5,081 bases of DNA from Calditrichota bacterium (GTDB lineage: Bacteria; Electryoneota; RPQS01). The stretch lies in NCBI GenBank assembly GCA_020057985.1, contig JAGVEU010000099.1, positions 1 to 5,081 on the forward strand, written 5' to 3'. Within the stretch, counting starts at the first letter, position 1. Each line of letters opens with the position of its first letter. A program made the translations under genes and the position numbers. The notes under the pieces are model-generated. The model was not told where the DNA came from, searched no databases, and saw only the letters and a program-made list of their open reading frames with translations. Shown one piece after another: positions 1-5,081 of this stretch.

Positions 1-62
1 AACACTGAAACGCTGAAAGCCGGTGCCCCTGACATTTCTCTAATTGGCACACATGAATATAA

Positions 63-1646
63 ATGGACTATCTTAGTTATCTTAAAGAACAGGAACAGGA
101 CACAGAACCCAAGCCCAAGAAACGGGACTTGTGGGCGATGTTGTCCACGATGAAGTTTGCGATTTGGATTCTGATCATTCTCGGAATCATGTCGCTTGTA
201 TCTATGTTTGTGGGAGAATTCTGGAATCCTGAGCGAATGGCGGAGCAGGGGCTAAGGACTCCGTCATCTATCGAACCCATGCTGCGAGCATTTCAGATGG
301 ATAATCCGTTCCGTTCGTGGTGGTACCGTCTGCTGCTGGTTGTTCTGAATCTGTCTCTGTTTGCCTGTGTCCTGAAGCGCATGCCGGTGATATGGAAACT
401 TTGGATTAGTCAACCACCGATCATCAAGAGCATCCGCACTCCACAGAGCGATCTCACGATATTCCGGCAGGTCTCGGTTCAGCGAGACAAACTGCTCGCG
501 AAGTTCGGCGGGGCATGGAAGTTTCGCGTAAAGACTGACGATGTATGGGTTGCGGAGAAAAGCCGTTTTGGAATGTGGGGGCCGCTGCTGACACATCTTG
601 GCATGTTATTACTTGGAGTCGGTGCGCTCGTTAGTTCGTTCGGCGGATTTACTACTCGAGCAGGCGGCTTTGCAGGTGACGTTGTTGAAGTCGAGGGCAT
701 GCCGTTTACCGTACAATTGGACAGCTTCCGGATTGCCTATTATCCGCTGCAACCCGGACAGTGGGTCGCGGTGGATGACCAATGGGTTGGTCGTCTCATC
801 AAGAAAAACGCGAGCGGCGACTGGCTTATTGAGCGTGGTCTGGAGGGCACCGACGAAACTGAAATGACCACAGCGGAAGCGAGCCGAATCAAGAACCGCT
901 TTAACAATGACATGGATCGCGGCAATATCGAGCGGTATTCGAGCTATGTCACGATCCTCGAGAATGGCCAATCGGTGCACAAGGCTGAGATTGCCGTGAA
1001 CAGTCCCTTGCGCCGTCACGGATTTCGACTGTATCAGAGTTCGTATGAGCCGAGCGCGCCGCGAGTGATGGCCGATTACCGTTCCGCGACTCTTGCAATT
1101 AAGGACAGCGCCGGTCAAACCGTGCAAACTCTCACATTGCCGATGGGCAAGGAGACTGCCATCCCGGGTGACACCTTATTAGTTACCGCAGGCCGACTGC
1201 TTCCAAATTTCAAAGTTGGCTCAGATTTCAAAGGCTACAGCGCTTCCGGGGAGTTTATTAATCCGGCCGTTGAACTTACGTTTCGCGGCCCCAAAGGTTT
1301 TTCGAAATCCCAGTGGTCCTTTCCCAAGTTTCAGGGACATGACAGCGGACCCGGAAAATTTAGCTATAATGTTACTGCCTACGACGGTGAGCGCGTAACA
1401 ACGGAACTGCGCACGATTTGGGAAGTCAAGAAGACTCATGGCATGGAATTCCTCTGGGCAGGTTTCATTATTGGTTCCATTGGACTCCTGCTCTGCTTCT
1501 ATGTGACTCACAGGATTCTCACCATCAACTGGCCGAATGCCGAGCACGCTGAGACTGTCTTAATGGGAATATCGCGTAAGACTCCGCATCTCTTTGCGCG
1601 TGAACTGGATCACATTCTGGACAGCATCGGCGCAAGAGCTTCGTAG
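63..1646 (+). CDS. resB: ResB/Ccs1-like System II cytochrome c biogenesis protein
   Basis: ResB (Ccs1) is the large membrane partner of CcsA in System II cytochrome c maturation. Together they move heme across the cytoplasmic membrane and keep apocytochrome cysteines ready for attachment at CxxCH. The 527-residue product has the family layout. A charged cytoplasmic N-terminus precedes TM1 (about 32-52). TM2 lies at about 87-107 and TM3 at about 172-195, with a histidine (H178) in its first half. A large soluble domain (about 197-458) follows, then TM4 (about 462-486) and a short cytoplasmic tail. The stretch VNSPLRRHGFRLYQSSYEP (312-330) fits the conserved ResB pattern of N-x-P-L, then G, then Y-Q-x-S-Y, and is the strongest single identifier. 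In-frame TAA at 60-62 abuts the ATG, so no earlier start exists; no convincing Shine-Dalgarno sequence precedes it. No CcsA gene is in the window. Two heme c proteins follow directly, which suits a dedicated maturation role. Family assignment is confident; the exact start is less so. Confidence 0.88.
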   Translation: MDYLSYLKEQEQDTEPKPKKRDLWAMLSTMKFAIWILIILGIMSLVSMFVGEFWNPERMAEQGLRTPSSIEPMLRAFQMDNPFRSWWYRLLLVVLNLSLFACVLKRMPVIWKLWISQPPIIKSIRTPQSDLTIFRQVSVQRDKLLAKFGGAWKFRVKTDDVWVAEKSRFGMWGPLLTHLGMLLLGVGALVSSFGGFTTRAGGFAGDVVEVEGMPFTVQLDSFRIAYYPLQPGQWVAVDDQWVGRLIKKNASGDWLIERGLEGTDETEMTTAEASRIKNRFNNDMDRGNIERYSSYVTILENGQSVHKAEIAVNSPLRRHGFRLYQSSYEPSAPRVMADYRSATLAIKDSAGQTVQTLTLPMGKETAIPGDTLLVTAGRLLPNFKVGSDFKGYSASGEFINPAVELTFRGPKGFSKSQWSFPKFQGHDSGPGKFSYNVTAYDGERVTTELRTIWEVKKTHGMEFLWAGFIIGSIGLLLCFYVTHRILTINWPNAEHAETVLMGISRKTPHLFARELDHILDSIGARAS

Positions 1647-1671
1647 TTATAGATTCCGGCGGGGTTGCGGA

Positions 1672-1693
1672 CCAGCACCGAGGACGGTGCTGG
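1672..1693 (+). terminator. Perfect 9-bp stem with AGGA loop after resB
   Basis: CCAGCACCG (1672-1680) and CGGTGCTGG (1685-1693) are perfect reverse complements around a 4-base AGGA loop. The hairpin begins 25 bases after the resB stop codon. The stem is GC-rich and would be stable in RNA. No T-run follows (the next bases are CTAGTAATAG), so it is not a textbook intrinsic terminator. It could be a weak or Rho-assisted terminator, a 3'-end stabiliser or processing site, or a dispersed palindromic element. The hairpin is read directly from the sequence; the terminator role is inference. Confidence 0.35.
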
Positions 1694-1762
1694 CTAGTAA
1701 TAGATCGGCTCGGCGAGGAACGCACAATTAGAACACTAACAATAAACGACAATAAGCCAATC

Positions 1763-1780
1763 GCGACTCTCAGAGTTCGC
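1763..1780. promoter_or_regulatory. Imperfect palindrome upstream of the tetraheme cytochrome gene
   Basis: GCGACTCTCAGAGTTCGC is nearly symmetric: ACTCT (1766-1770) mirrors AGAGT (1772-1776), and GCG mirrors CGC with one extra T on the right side. It sits about 40 bases before the ATG at 1821. A TATACA stretch at 1786-1791 just downstream could be a -10 element, but there is no good -35 at the usual spacing. This could be an operator for the cytochrome gene or a chance palindrome. Low confidence. Confidence 0.2.
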
Positions 1781-1809
1781 ACCGGTATACAAATCACCTA
1801 CAACCAAAC

Positions 1810-1814
1810 AGGAG
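1810..1814 (+). promoter_or_regulatory. Ribosome binding site of the tetraheme cytochrome gene
   Basis: AGGAG lies six bases before the ATG at 1821, an optimal Shine-Dalgarno position. It fixes the start of the downstream gene. It is much stronger than anything before either neighbouring gene, which suggests this small cytochrome is the most highly translated product of the three (inference). Confidence 0.8.
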
Positions 1815-1820
1815 AAAGAA

Positions 1821-2375
1821 ATGTACAGTAAGCTCGCGCGCATCATCGTCCTCACTCTCGCAATTGCAGCGTTTGTTGCTTTTGCAGCGATGGCATTTGC
1901 AGAGGATAAACCCGCCGAGGGAGCAAAGAAACCCACTTATGTCGGCAGTGACAAATGCAAGATCTGCCACAAGGGAGAGAAACACGCCACGGTTTTCGAG
2001 AAGTGGTCAGAGAGCAAGCATGCCAAAGCCATGTCTGTTCTGAAAGCAGACAAAGGCGAGGATAAGGATGCCAAGTGTCTGAAATGCCACACGACCGGTT
2101 ATGGAATGGGCGGATATGGCGAAAAGGGAATGGAAAACCTTGACTTAGCAGCCGTCGGATGCGAAGCCTGCCATGGGCCGGGCAGCGAGTACAAGGCTGC
2201 AGCAGTGATGAAGGATAAGGCGAAAGCCAAAGCGGCTGGATTGATAGTACCGGACGCAAATGTTTGCAAGACTTGCCACAACTCCGAATCACCCACTTCA
2301 AAGGGTGAATTCAAATTCGACGAGATGTTTCCCAAGATAAAGCACACGGTTCCGGACTCTCTGAAATCCAAATAA
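1821..2375 (+). CDS. Secreted tetraheme cytochrome c, cytochrome c554-like
   Basis: A 184-residue exported electron carrier. A Lys/Arg-containing n-region and a hydrophobic core (about 8-24) end in AMAFA, giving a likely signal peptidase I cut after A27. Four heme c sites follow: CKICH (46-50), CLKCH (86-90), CEACH (114-118) and CKTCH (149-153). The opening YVGSDKCKICH, the following W-S-E-S-K-H-A (62-68) and the C-E-A-C-H-G-P-G segment are typical of cytochrome c554-type proteins, tetraheme carriers best known from Nitrosomonas and common in metal-reducing bacteria. Only three histidines (H55, H67, H175) lie outside the motifs, so not all four hemes can be bis-His. The mature protein is very lysine-rich (28 of about 157 residues). 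It has a strong ribosome binding site and lies between resB and a 17-heme c/b protein, so it probably shuttles electrons for that membrane protein in the periplasm. Redox partner and terminal acceptor are unknown. It lacks any catalytic signature that would mark it as nitrite, hydroxylamine or tetrathionate reductase. Confidence 0.88.
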   Translation: MYSKLARIIVLTLAIAAFVAFAAMAFAEDKPAEGAKKPTYVGSDKCKICHKGEKHATVFEKWSESKHAKAMSVLKADKGEDKDAKCLKCHTTGYGMGGYGEKGMENLDLAAVGCEACHGPGSEYKAAAVMKDKAKAKAAGLIVPDANVCKTCHNSESPTSKGEFKFDEMFPKIKHTVPDSLKSK

Positions 2376-2393
2376 CTTGTTCTGCGCGGGGTT

Positions 2394-2444
2394 CTGCCCA
2401 AATCGCCGAGTGAATCGTCTGATTTGCGATAGCGATTTGGGCAG
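2394..2444 (+). terminator. Perfect 13-bp inverted repeat after the tetraheme cytochrome gene
   Basis: CTGCCCAAATCGC (2394-2406) and GCGATTTGGGCAG (2432-2444) are exact reverse complements, separated by 25 bases. The repeat starts 18 bases after the TAA of the upstream gene. No T-run follows it on the + strand, and no matching A-run precedes it for the other strand. It may end or attenuate transcription, protect the 3' end of the short cytochrome mRNA, or be a protein-binding or mobile palindrome. The inverted repeat is certain; its role is not. Confidence 0.35.
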
Positions 2445-2489
2445 CCCGTAATGAAGTGGTCAATCTCGATTAGATCGCTGGGGAATGAT

Positions 2490-2505
2490 ATTTTCTTGTG
2501 AAAAT
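2490..2505 (+). other. Small stem-loop ATTTTC-TTGT-GAAAAT
   Basis: ATTTTC (2490-2495) and GAAAAT (2500-2505) form a perfect 6-bp stem around TTGT. It overlaps the left half of the CRP/FNR-like box described separately, so it may be either a DNA-binding symmetry or an RNA hairpin in the leader of the downstream gene. AT-rich and weak on its own. Confidence 0.3.
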
Positions 2506-2512
2506 CGTCACG
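2497..2512. promoter_or_regulatory. CRP/FNR-superfamily-like binding site
   Basis: TGTGA (2497-2501), six spacer bases, then TCACG (2508-2512) matches the TGTGA-N6-TCACA half-site arrangement recognised by CRP-type regulators at nine of ten positions. The centre is about 81 bases before the ATG of the 17-heme gene, a sensible place for an activator site. CRP/FNR-family regulators often control anaerobic respiration genes. The E. coli consensus may not apply in this organism, and no convincing -35/-10 pair is visible nearby, so this remains a candidate. Confidence 0.3.
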
Positions 2513-2544
2513 TCAGGAGTGGACATGATCGTTCACTCCCGTGA
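2508..2544 (+). other. Extended stem-loop in the leader of the 17-heme gene
   Basis: GGAGTGGAC (2516-2524) pairs with GTTCACTCC (2531-2539), a 9-bp stem with one G-T pair around the loop ATGATC. TCACG (2508-2512) pairs with CGTGA (2540-2544) below it, leaving a three-base TCA bulge. Combined, this is 14 base pairs and probably the most stable fold in this leader. It shares its outer left arm with the CRP/FNR-like box. A regulatory RNA element, attenuator or processing site are all possible. Confidence 0.35.
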
Positions 2545-2547
2545 TCT

Positions 2548-2561
2548 GTCTCATCTGAGAC
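2548..2561 (+). other. Stem-loop GTCTC-ATCT-GAGAC
   Basis: GTCTC (2548-2552) and GAGAC (2557-2561) form a perfect 5-bp stem with an ATCT loop, three bases after the larger stem-loop. It ends 24 bases before the ATG at 2586. A T7 run (2579-2585) follows, but 17 bases beyond the stem, too far for an intrinsic terminator. Confidence 0.3.
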
Positions 2562-2570
2562 GCGCTACTT

Positions 2571-2577
2571 AGAAGAA
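2571..2577 (+). promoter_or_regulatory. Weak ribosome binding site of the 17-heme gene
   Basis: AGAAGAA is the only purine-rich stretch ahead of the ATG at 2586, separated from it by AT7. It is a poor match to AGGAGG. In-frame TGA at 2556-2558, with no ATG, GTG or TTG between it and 2586, makes 2586 the earliest possible start. Confidence 0.4.
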
Positions 2578-2585
2578 ATTTTTTT

Positions 2586-5081
2586 ATGCTGCACTCTCTG
2601 CTTCTCATGCTGTCTCTGCTGCTCGTCTCCTATCCGGTCTTGGCCGGCGGAGGTGACGATAAGGCTTGTATTGACTGTCACGGCGACGCCACGCTGACTC
2701 GCACACTAGAAAATGGCGCCGTGCAGTCCTTGGCAGTTACCTCTGACTCGTTAGCCACATCGAGACATGCTGCGCTGGCTTGCGTGGATTGCCACACCGA
2801 CCTAAAGAGCGTCAGTGATTTCCCACATGCGGAGAAACTGAAGACAGTCCACTGCGCTACTTGTCACGGAGATGCGGCGCTCGAAGTTGTTCAGGGTGGT
2901 CACGAGGGCAAGCTCAAGTGCGCAGCATGTCATGGCGATCACCACATCATATCGCCATCCGGAGCGCGCTCGGTTTTAGGACCAGCTCGTGTCAATCAAA
3001 CTTGCGCGGAGTGTCACAACAAGCTGCGACCACCTCGGCGCGGTCGAACGGCAGTCTATTCAAGCTATGACGTTGGTCTGCACGGCAGTCATCCGGTGGC
3101 AAGCGGCGCCGGAGGCCCTGCCTGTACGGATTGTCACAAGACGCATAGAATAACCAGTGAGCAGAAGCTGTCTGAGGAACTCCAGACCTCATGCCTGCAA
3201 TGTCATCCTAAGGTACAAGACGAATTCCGAACGTCCGTTCATGCGAATATCCATGAGGGACGAGCCAACTCACACTGTTTTGACTGTCACGGCGAGCATC
3301 GCAGTCGCGCACCGTCGGATACCTCGCTACGGGTGCTCAACGAGTCTCCCGCCGAAGCCACCTGCGGATCTTGCCATGCGGAATCCGTCGCTCGCTACAA
3401 CCAGAGCCTTCATGCCTTTGCGCTTTCCAGTGGTTCACCGCGTGCGCCACGGTGTGAAAGCTGTCACGGCGCTCATAACATCCGCCGGCTCGATGATCCC
3501 CTCTCGCCGGTGCATCGCAGCAAACAAGTTGAGACGTGCGCCAAATGTCATAGCCAAATTGGCATTACACTGGATCCCGATGTGCGACTTCCGCGCTCTT
3601 TCGAGAACTACGCCGAGAGCACGCACGGCAAGCTGTTGGCGCGTGGCAATGACAAAGTTCCAGTTTGCATTGATTGCCACGGCGGACATGCGATTCGCGG
3701 CGCCAGCGATCCGAGTTCAACGATTGCGCTTCAGAATATCGAAAAGACCTGCGGAAGATGTCATGTCAAGGAAGAGGCTGAATACAGGACCTCCATTCAT
3801 TATCGTGCGCTGAAGAGCGGCATAGAGGATAGCCCGACCTGCACAGGTTGTCACGGCGAGCACCTGATGCTGGCTCCGAGCGATCCGAAAAGCAAAGTCA
3901 GTCATGCGAGACTCTCGCAGGAGACCTGCGGAAAATGCCATGAGAATCCGGTGATCATTCGCAAGTACGGCCTTGCTCCGGACGTGGTTTCCACCTATTC
4001 CGACAGTTATCATGGGTTGGCCACGAAAGCGAAAAATGCGAGAACTCCAACCTGCGCCGATTGCCATTCCGCGCACGGAGTTCGCACCGCACGTGACTCG
4101 CTGTCCACGATCAATCATGAGAATGTCGCGACAACGTGCCGGAAGTGTCACCCGCAGGCCGATTACAAGTTTGCATCTTCTTACACCCATCAGGCTCTGC
4201 AGCCACGAGAAAGCGGAATTAACTTCTGGATCGCGCGAATCTATTGGGTGCTGCTCGCTGTTGTCATTGGGGGAATGGTCGTACATAATTTAATCATTCT
4301 GAACTGGCACATGCTCGAAGCCAAGCGGCAACAGGCGGTTGGCAGAAAAGTGACACGATTTGACACCCATCAGCTTATACAGCACATGGCGCTCACGATA
4401 TCTTTCTCACTGCTTGCGGTCACGGGATTTGCGCTCAAGTTTCCCGACGCCTGGTGGGTCCGACTTCTGGCATCCATTGGCTTCAATGAGCCCTTTCGCA
4501 GGATATCACACCGTGTCATGGCAGTGGTTCTCATCGCCTGTTCGATCTACCACATTATCTATCTCTTCATGACCCGGCGCGGACGTGAAGAATGGAAAGC
4601 CATGCTGCCTGACAAAAACGACGTCACTGACCTTGTTGATACCATGAGATATTATCTCAGGCTCGGAGGCCATGCGCCTTCGTATGGACGATATGACTAC
4701 TCGCAAAAGGCAGAGTATTGGGCTTTGATTTGGGGAACCGTGCTCATGATTGCCACCGGATTTGTGCTCTGGTTTCCCGCCGAGTTGTCACCACTCATGC
4801 CCAGTTGGGCGGTTAGCGCTTGTCAAACCATTCACCTTTATGAGGCGTGGCTTGCTACGCTCGCAATTATTGTTTGGCACTTTTTCTTCGTGATTTTCCA
4901 CCCCGAAGAGTACCCGATGAGCTGGACTTGGTTAACGGGAAAAATGTCGCTTGAACACGTTCGACATCGTCATGGTCGCTGGTACAAAACTCTCGAAAAG
5001 ACTGAGGAGCTAAAGACAACGCCTGCAGACGGAAAACTTGCCGAAGTTCCTGCGGAGAATGATCCACAAGCGAGAACTCAT
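2586..5081 (+). CDS. 17-heme cytochrome c fused to cytochrome b membrane domain (CbcL-like), 3' partial
   Basis: Likely an inner-membrane quinone-linked electron conduit. The frame is open for 832 codons to the window edge, with no stop seen. Residues 1-20 form a hydrophobic signal peptide, likely cut after VLA; its n-region oddly lacks Lys or Arg. Residues 21-545 hold 17 CxxCH motifs, first cysteines at 28, 66, 90, 112, 140, 180, 203, 231, 260, 290, 318, 361, 389, 419, 448, 490 and 518, about one heme per 31 residues. Many are CxxCHGxH or are followed by a Y-x-x-S-x-H ligand candidate, as in multiheme c3-like proteins. By eye I count 42 histidines in this part, enough for bis-His ligation throughout. 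Five helices follow (about 548-572, 598-619, 642-663, 711-731, 747-771), with positive loops placed for periplasmic hemes and a cytoplasmic C-terminus. H600, H642, H750 and H765 fit a diheme b ligand set like FdnI/HydC. Geobacter CbcL has this domain order with nine hemes. Partner quinone and acceptor are unknown. Confidence 0.9.
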   Translation, partial: MLHSLLLMLSLLLVSYPVLAGGGDDKACIDCHGDATLTRTLENGAVQSLAVTSDSLATSRHAALACVDCHTDLKSVSDFPHAEKLKTVHCATCHGDAALEVVQGGHEGKLKCAACHGDHHIISPSGARSVLGPARVNQTCAECHNKLRPPRRGRTAVYSSYDVGLHGSHPVASGAGGPACTDCHKTHRITSEQKLSEELQTSCLQCHPKVQDEFRTSVHANIHEGRANSHCFDCHGEHRSRAPSDTSLRVLNESPAEATCGSCHAESVARYNQSLHAFALSSGSPRAPRCESCHGAHNIRRLDDPLSPVHRSKQVETCAKCHSQIGITLDPDVRLPRSFENYAESTHGKLLARGNDKVPVCIDCHGGHAIRGASDPSSTIALQNIEKTCGRCHVKEEAEYRTSIHYRALKSGIEDSPTCTGCHGEHLMLAPSDPKSKVSHARLSQETCGKCHENPVIIRKYGLAPDVVSTYSDSYHGLATKAKNARTPTCADCHSAHGVRTARDSLSTINHENVATTCRKCHPQADYKFASSYTHQALQPRESGINFWIARIYWVLLAVVIGGMVVHNLIILNWHMLEAKRQQAVGRKVTRFDTHQLIQHMALTISFSLLAVTGFALKFPDAWWVRLLASIGFNEPFRRISHRVMAVVLIACSIYHIIYLFMTRRGREEWKAMLPDKNDVTDLVDTMRYYLRLGGHAPSYGRYDYSQKAEYWALIWGTVLMIATGFVLWFPAELSPLMPSWAVSACQTIHLYEAWLATLAIIVWHFFFVIFHPEEYPMSWTWLTGKMSLEHVRHRHGRWYKTLEKTEELKTTPADGKLAEVPAENDPQARTH
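3276..4190 (+). repeat. Tandem tetraheme cassette repeat inside the 17-heme protein
   Basis: Residues 231-360 and 361-489 are two copies of a four-heme cassette, and 490-535 is a half copy. Heme cysteines in copy 1 (231, 260, 290, 318) reappear in copy 2 (361, 389, 419, 448) with offsets of 129-130, and 490 and 518 begin copy 3 with the same offset. Linkers match too: the short linkers read CHAESVARYNQSLHAFAL and CHVKEEAEYRTSIHYRAL, and both long linkers carry PDV followed by Y-x-x-S-x-HG. The repeat is at protein level; the DNA copies have diverged, so duplication is old. Confidence 0.8.

Noticed and set aside
53..76. Seven-codon mini-ORF (ATG at 53) overlapping the resB start.
   Set aside because: Too short, no ribosome binding site and no sign of a leader-peptide function.
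1..153. Open reading frame in frame 1 from the window edge to TGA at 151-153, possibly the end of an upstream gene.
   Set aside because: It would overlap resB by about 90 bases, and its translation past position 63 (NRNRTQNPSPRN and so on) looks like a shadow of resB. Stops in the other frames at 6-8 and 14-16 are equally possible ends of an upstream gene, so none can be assigned.
609..1127. 172-codon minus-strand ORF within resB.
   Set aside because: Antisense shadow of a well-supported ResB domain; no start signal or recognisable domain.
1672..1710. Resemblance of GGCTAGTAAT to a conserved 16S rRNA segment near the first intergenic hairpin.
   Set aside because: The match is only about ten bases and the flanks do not fit rRNA; coincidence.
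1852..2301. 149-codon minus-strand ORF opposite the tetraheme cytochrome gene.
   Set aside because: Its composition is dictated by the lysine- and CxxCH-rich gene on the other strand; no independent support.
2548..2585. Stem GTCTC/GAGAC followed by T7 as an intrinsic terminator.
   Set aside because: The T-run begins 17 bases after the stem, too far for termination, and abuts the next start codon.
3157..3813. 218-codon + strand ORF, with other long ORFs at 2861-3070 and 3973-4293 (+) and 3717-4286 (-).
   Set aside because: All lie inside the 17-heme gene in other frames. Their translations are rich in Arg and Ser with no domain pattern, while the frame starting at 2586 carries 17 CxxCH motifs and is uninterrupted.
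3276..4190. Regularly spaced repeats considered as a CRISPR array or DNA-level satellite.
   Set aside because: The periodicity is in the protein heme motifs; the DNA copies are not near-identical and the region is a continuous coding frame.

Overview
This window carries three consecutive genes on the + strand, apparently one cytochrome c maturation and electron-transfer locus. (1) A ResB/Ccs1-type System II cytochrome c biogenesis protein. (2) A small secreted, lysine-rich tetraheme cytochrome that resembles the cytochrome c554 family. (3) A very large membrane protein, still open at the right edge, with 17 CxxCH heme-binding motifs in its exported part and a five-helix cytochrome b membrane domain at its C-terminus. 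Gene 3 has no stop codon before the end of the window. I translated it by hand from the ATG at 2586 through base 5081 (832 codons) and found no internal stop.

The organism looks like a Gram-negative-type anaerobe or facultative anaerobe with moderate GC content and heavy use of multiheme c-type cytochromes. System II maturation, a c554-type cytochrome and CbcL-like c/b fusions occur in Deltaproteobacteria/Desulfuromonadia and in several FCB-related or candidate phyla. The sequence alone does not let me choose between these lineages. There is no sign of phage, insertion sequences, CRISPR, tRNA or rRNA.

Layout: 1-62 is upstream sequence with no assignable gene. 63-1646 is resB-like. 1647-1820 is an intergenic region with a perfect 9-bp hairpin, an imperfect palindrome and a good ribosome binding site. 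1821-2375 is the tetraheme cytochrome. 2376-2585 is an unusually structured 210-base intergenic region: a perfect 13-bp inverted repeat, three smaller hairpins, a CRP/FNR-like TGTGA-N6-TCACG box and a T7 tract directly before the next start. 2586-5081 is the multiheme c/b fusion.

Proposed working model (inference): the b-type domain of gene 3 exchanges electrons with the quinone pool. The 17-heme periplasmic wire carries them away from the membrane, and the c554-like protein serves as a soluble shuttle. ResB helps attach the 21 hemes c encoded by the two cytochrome genes. The architecture matches the idea behind Geobacter CbcL (multiheme c domain fused to a HydC/FdnI-like diheme b domain), but the heme count here is much larger than the nine reported for CbcL. 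Within the 17-heme domain, a four-heme cassette of about 129-130 residues is repeated in tandem, so the protein seems to have grown by cassette duplication.
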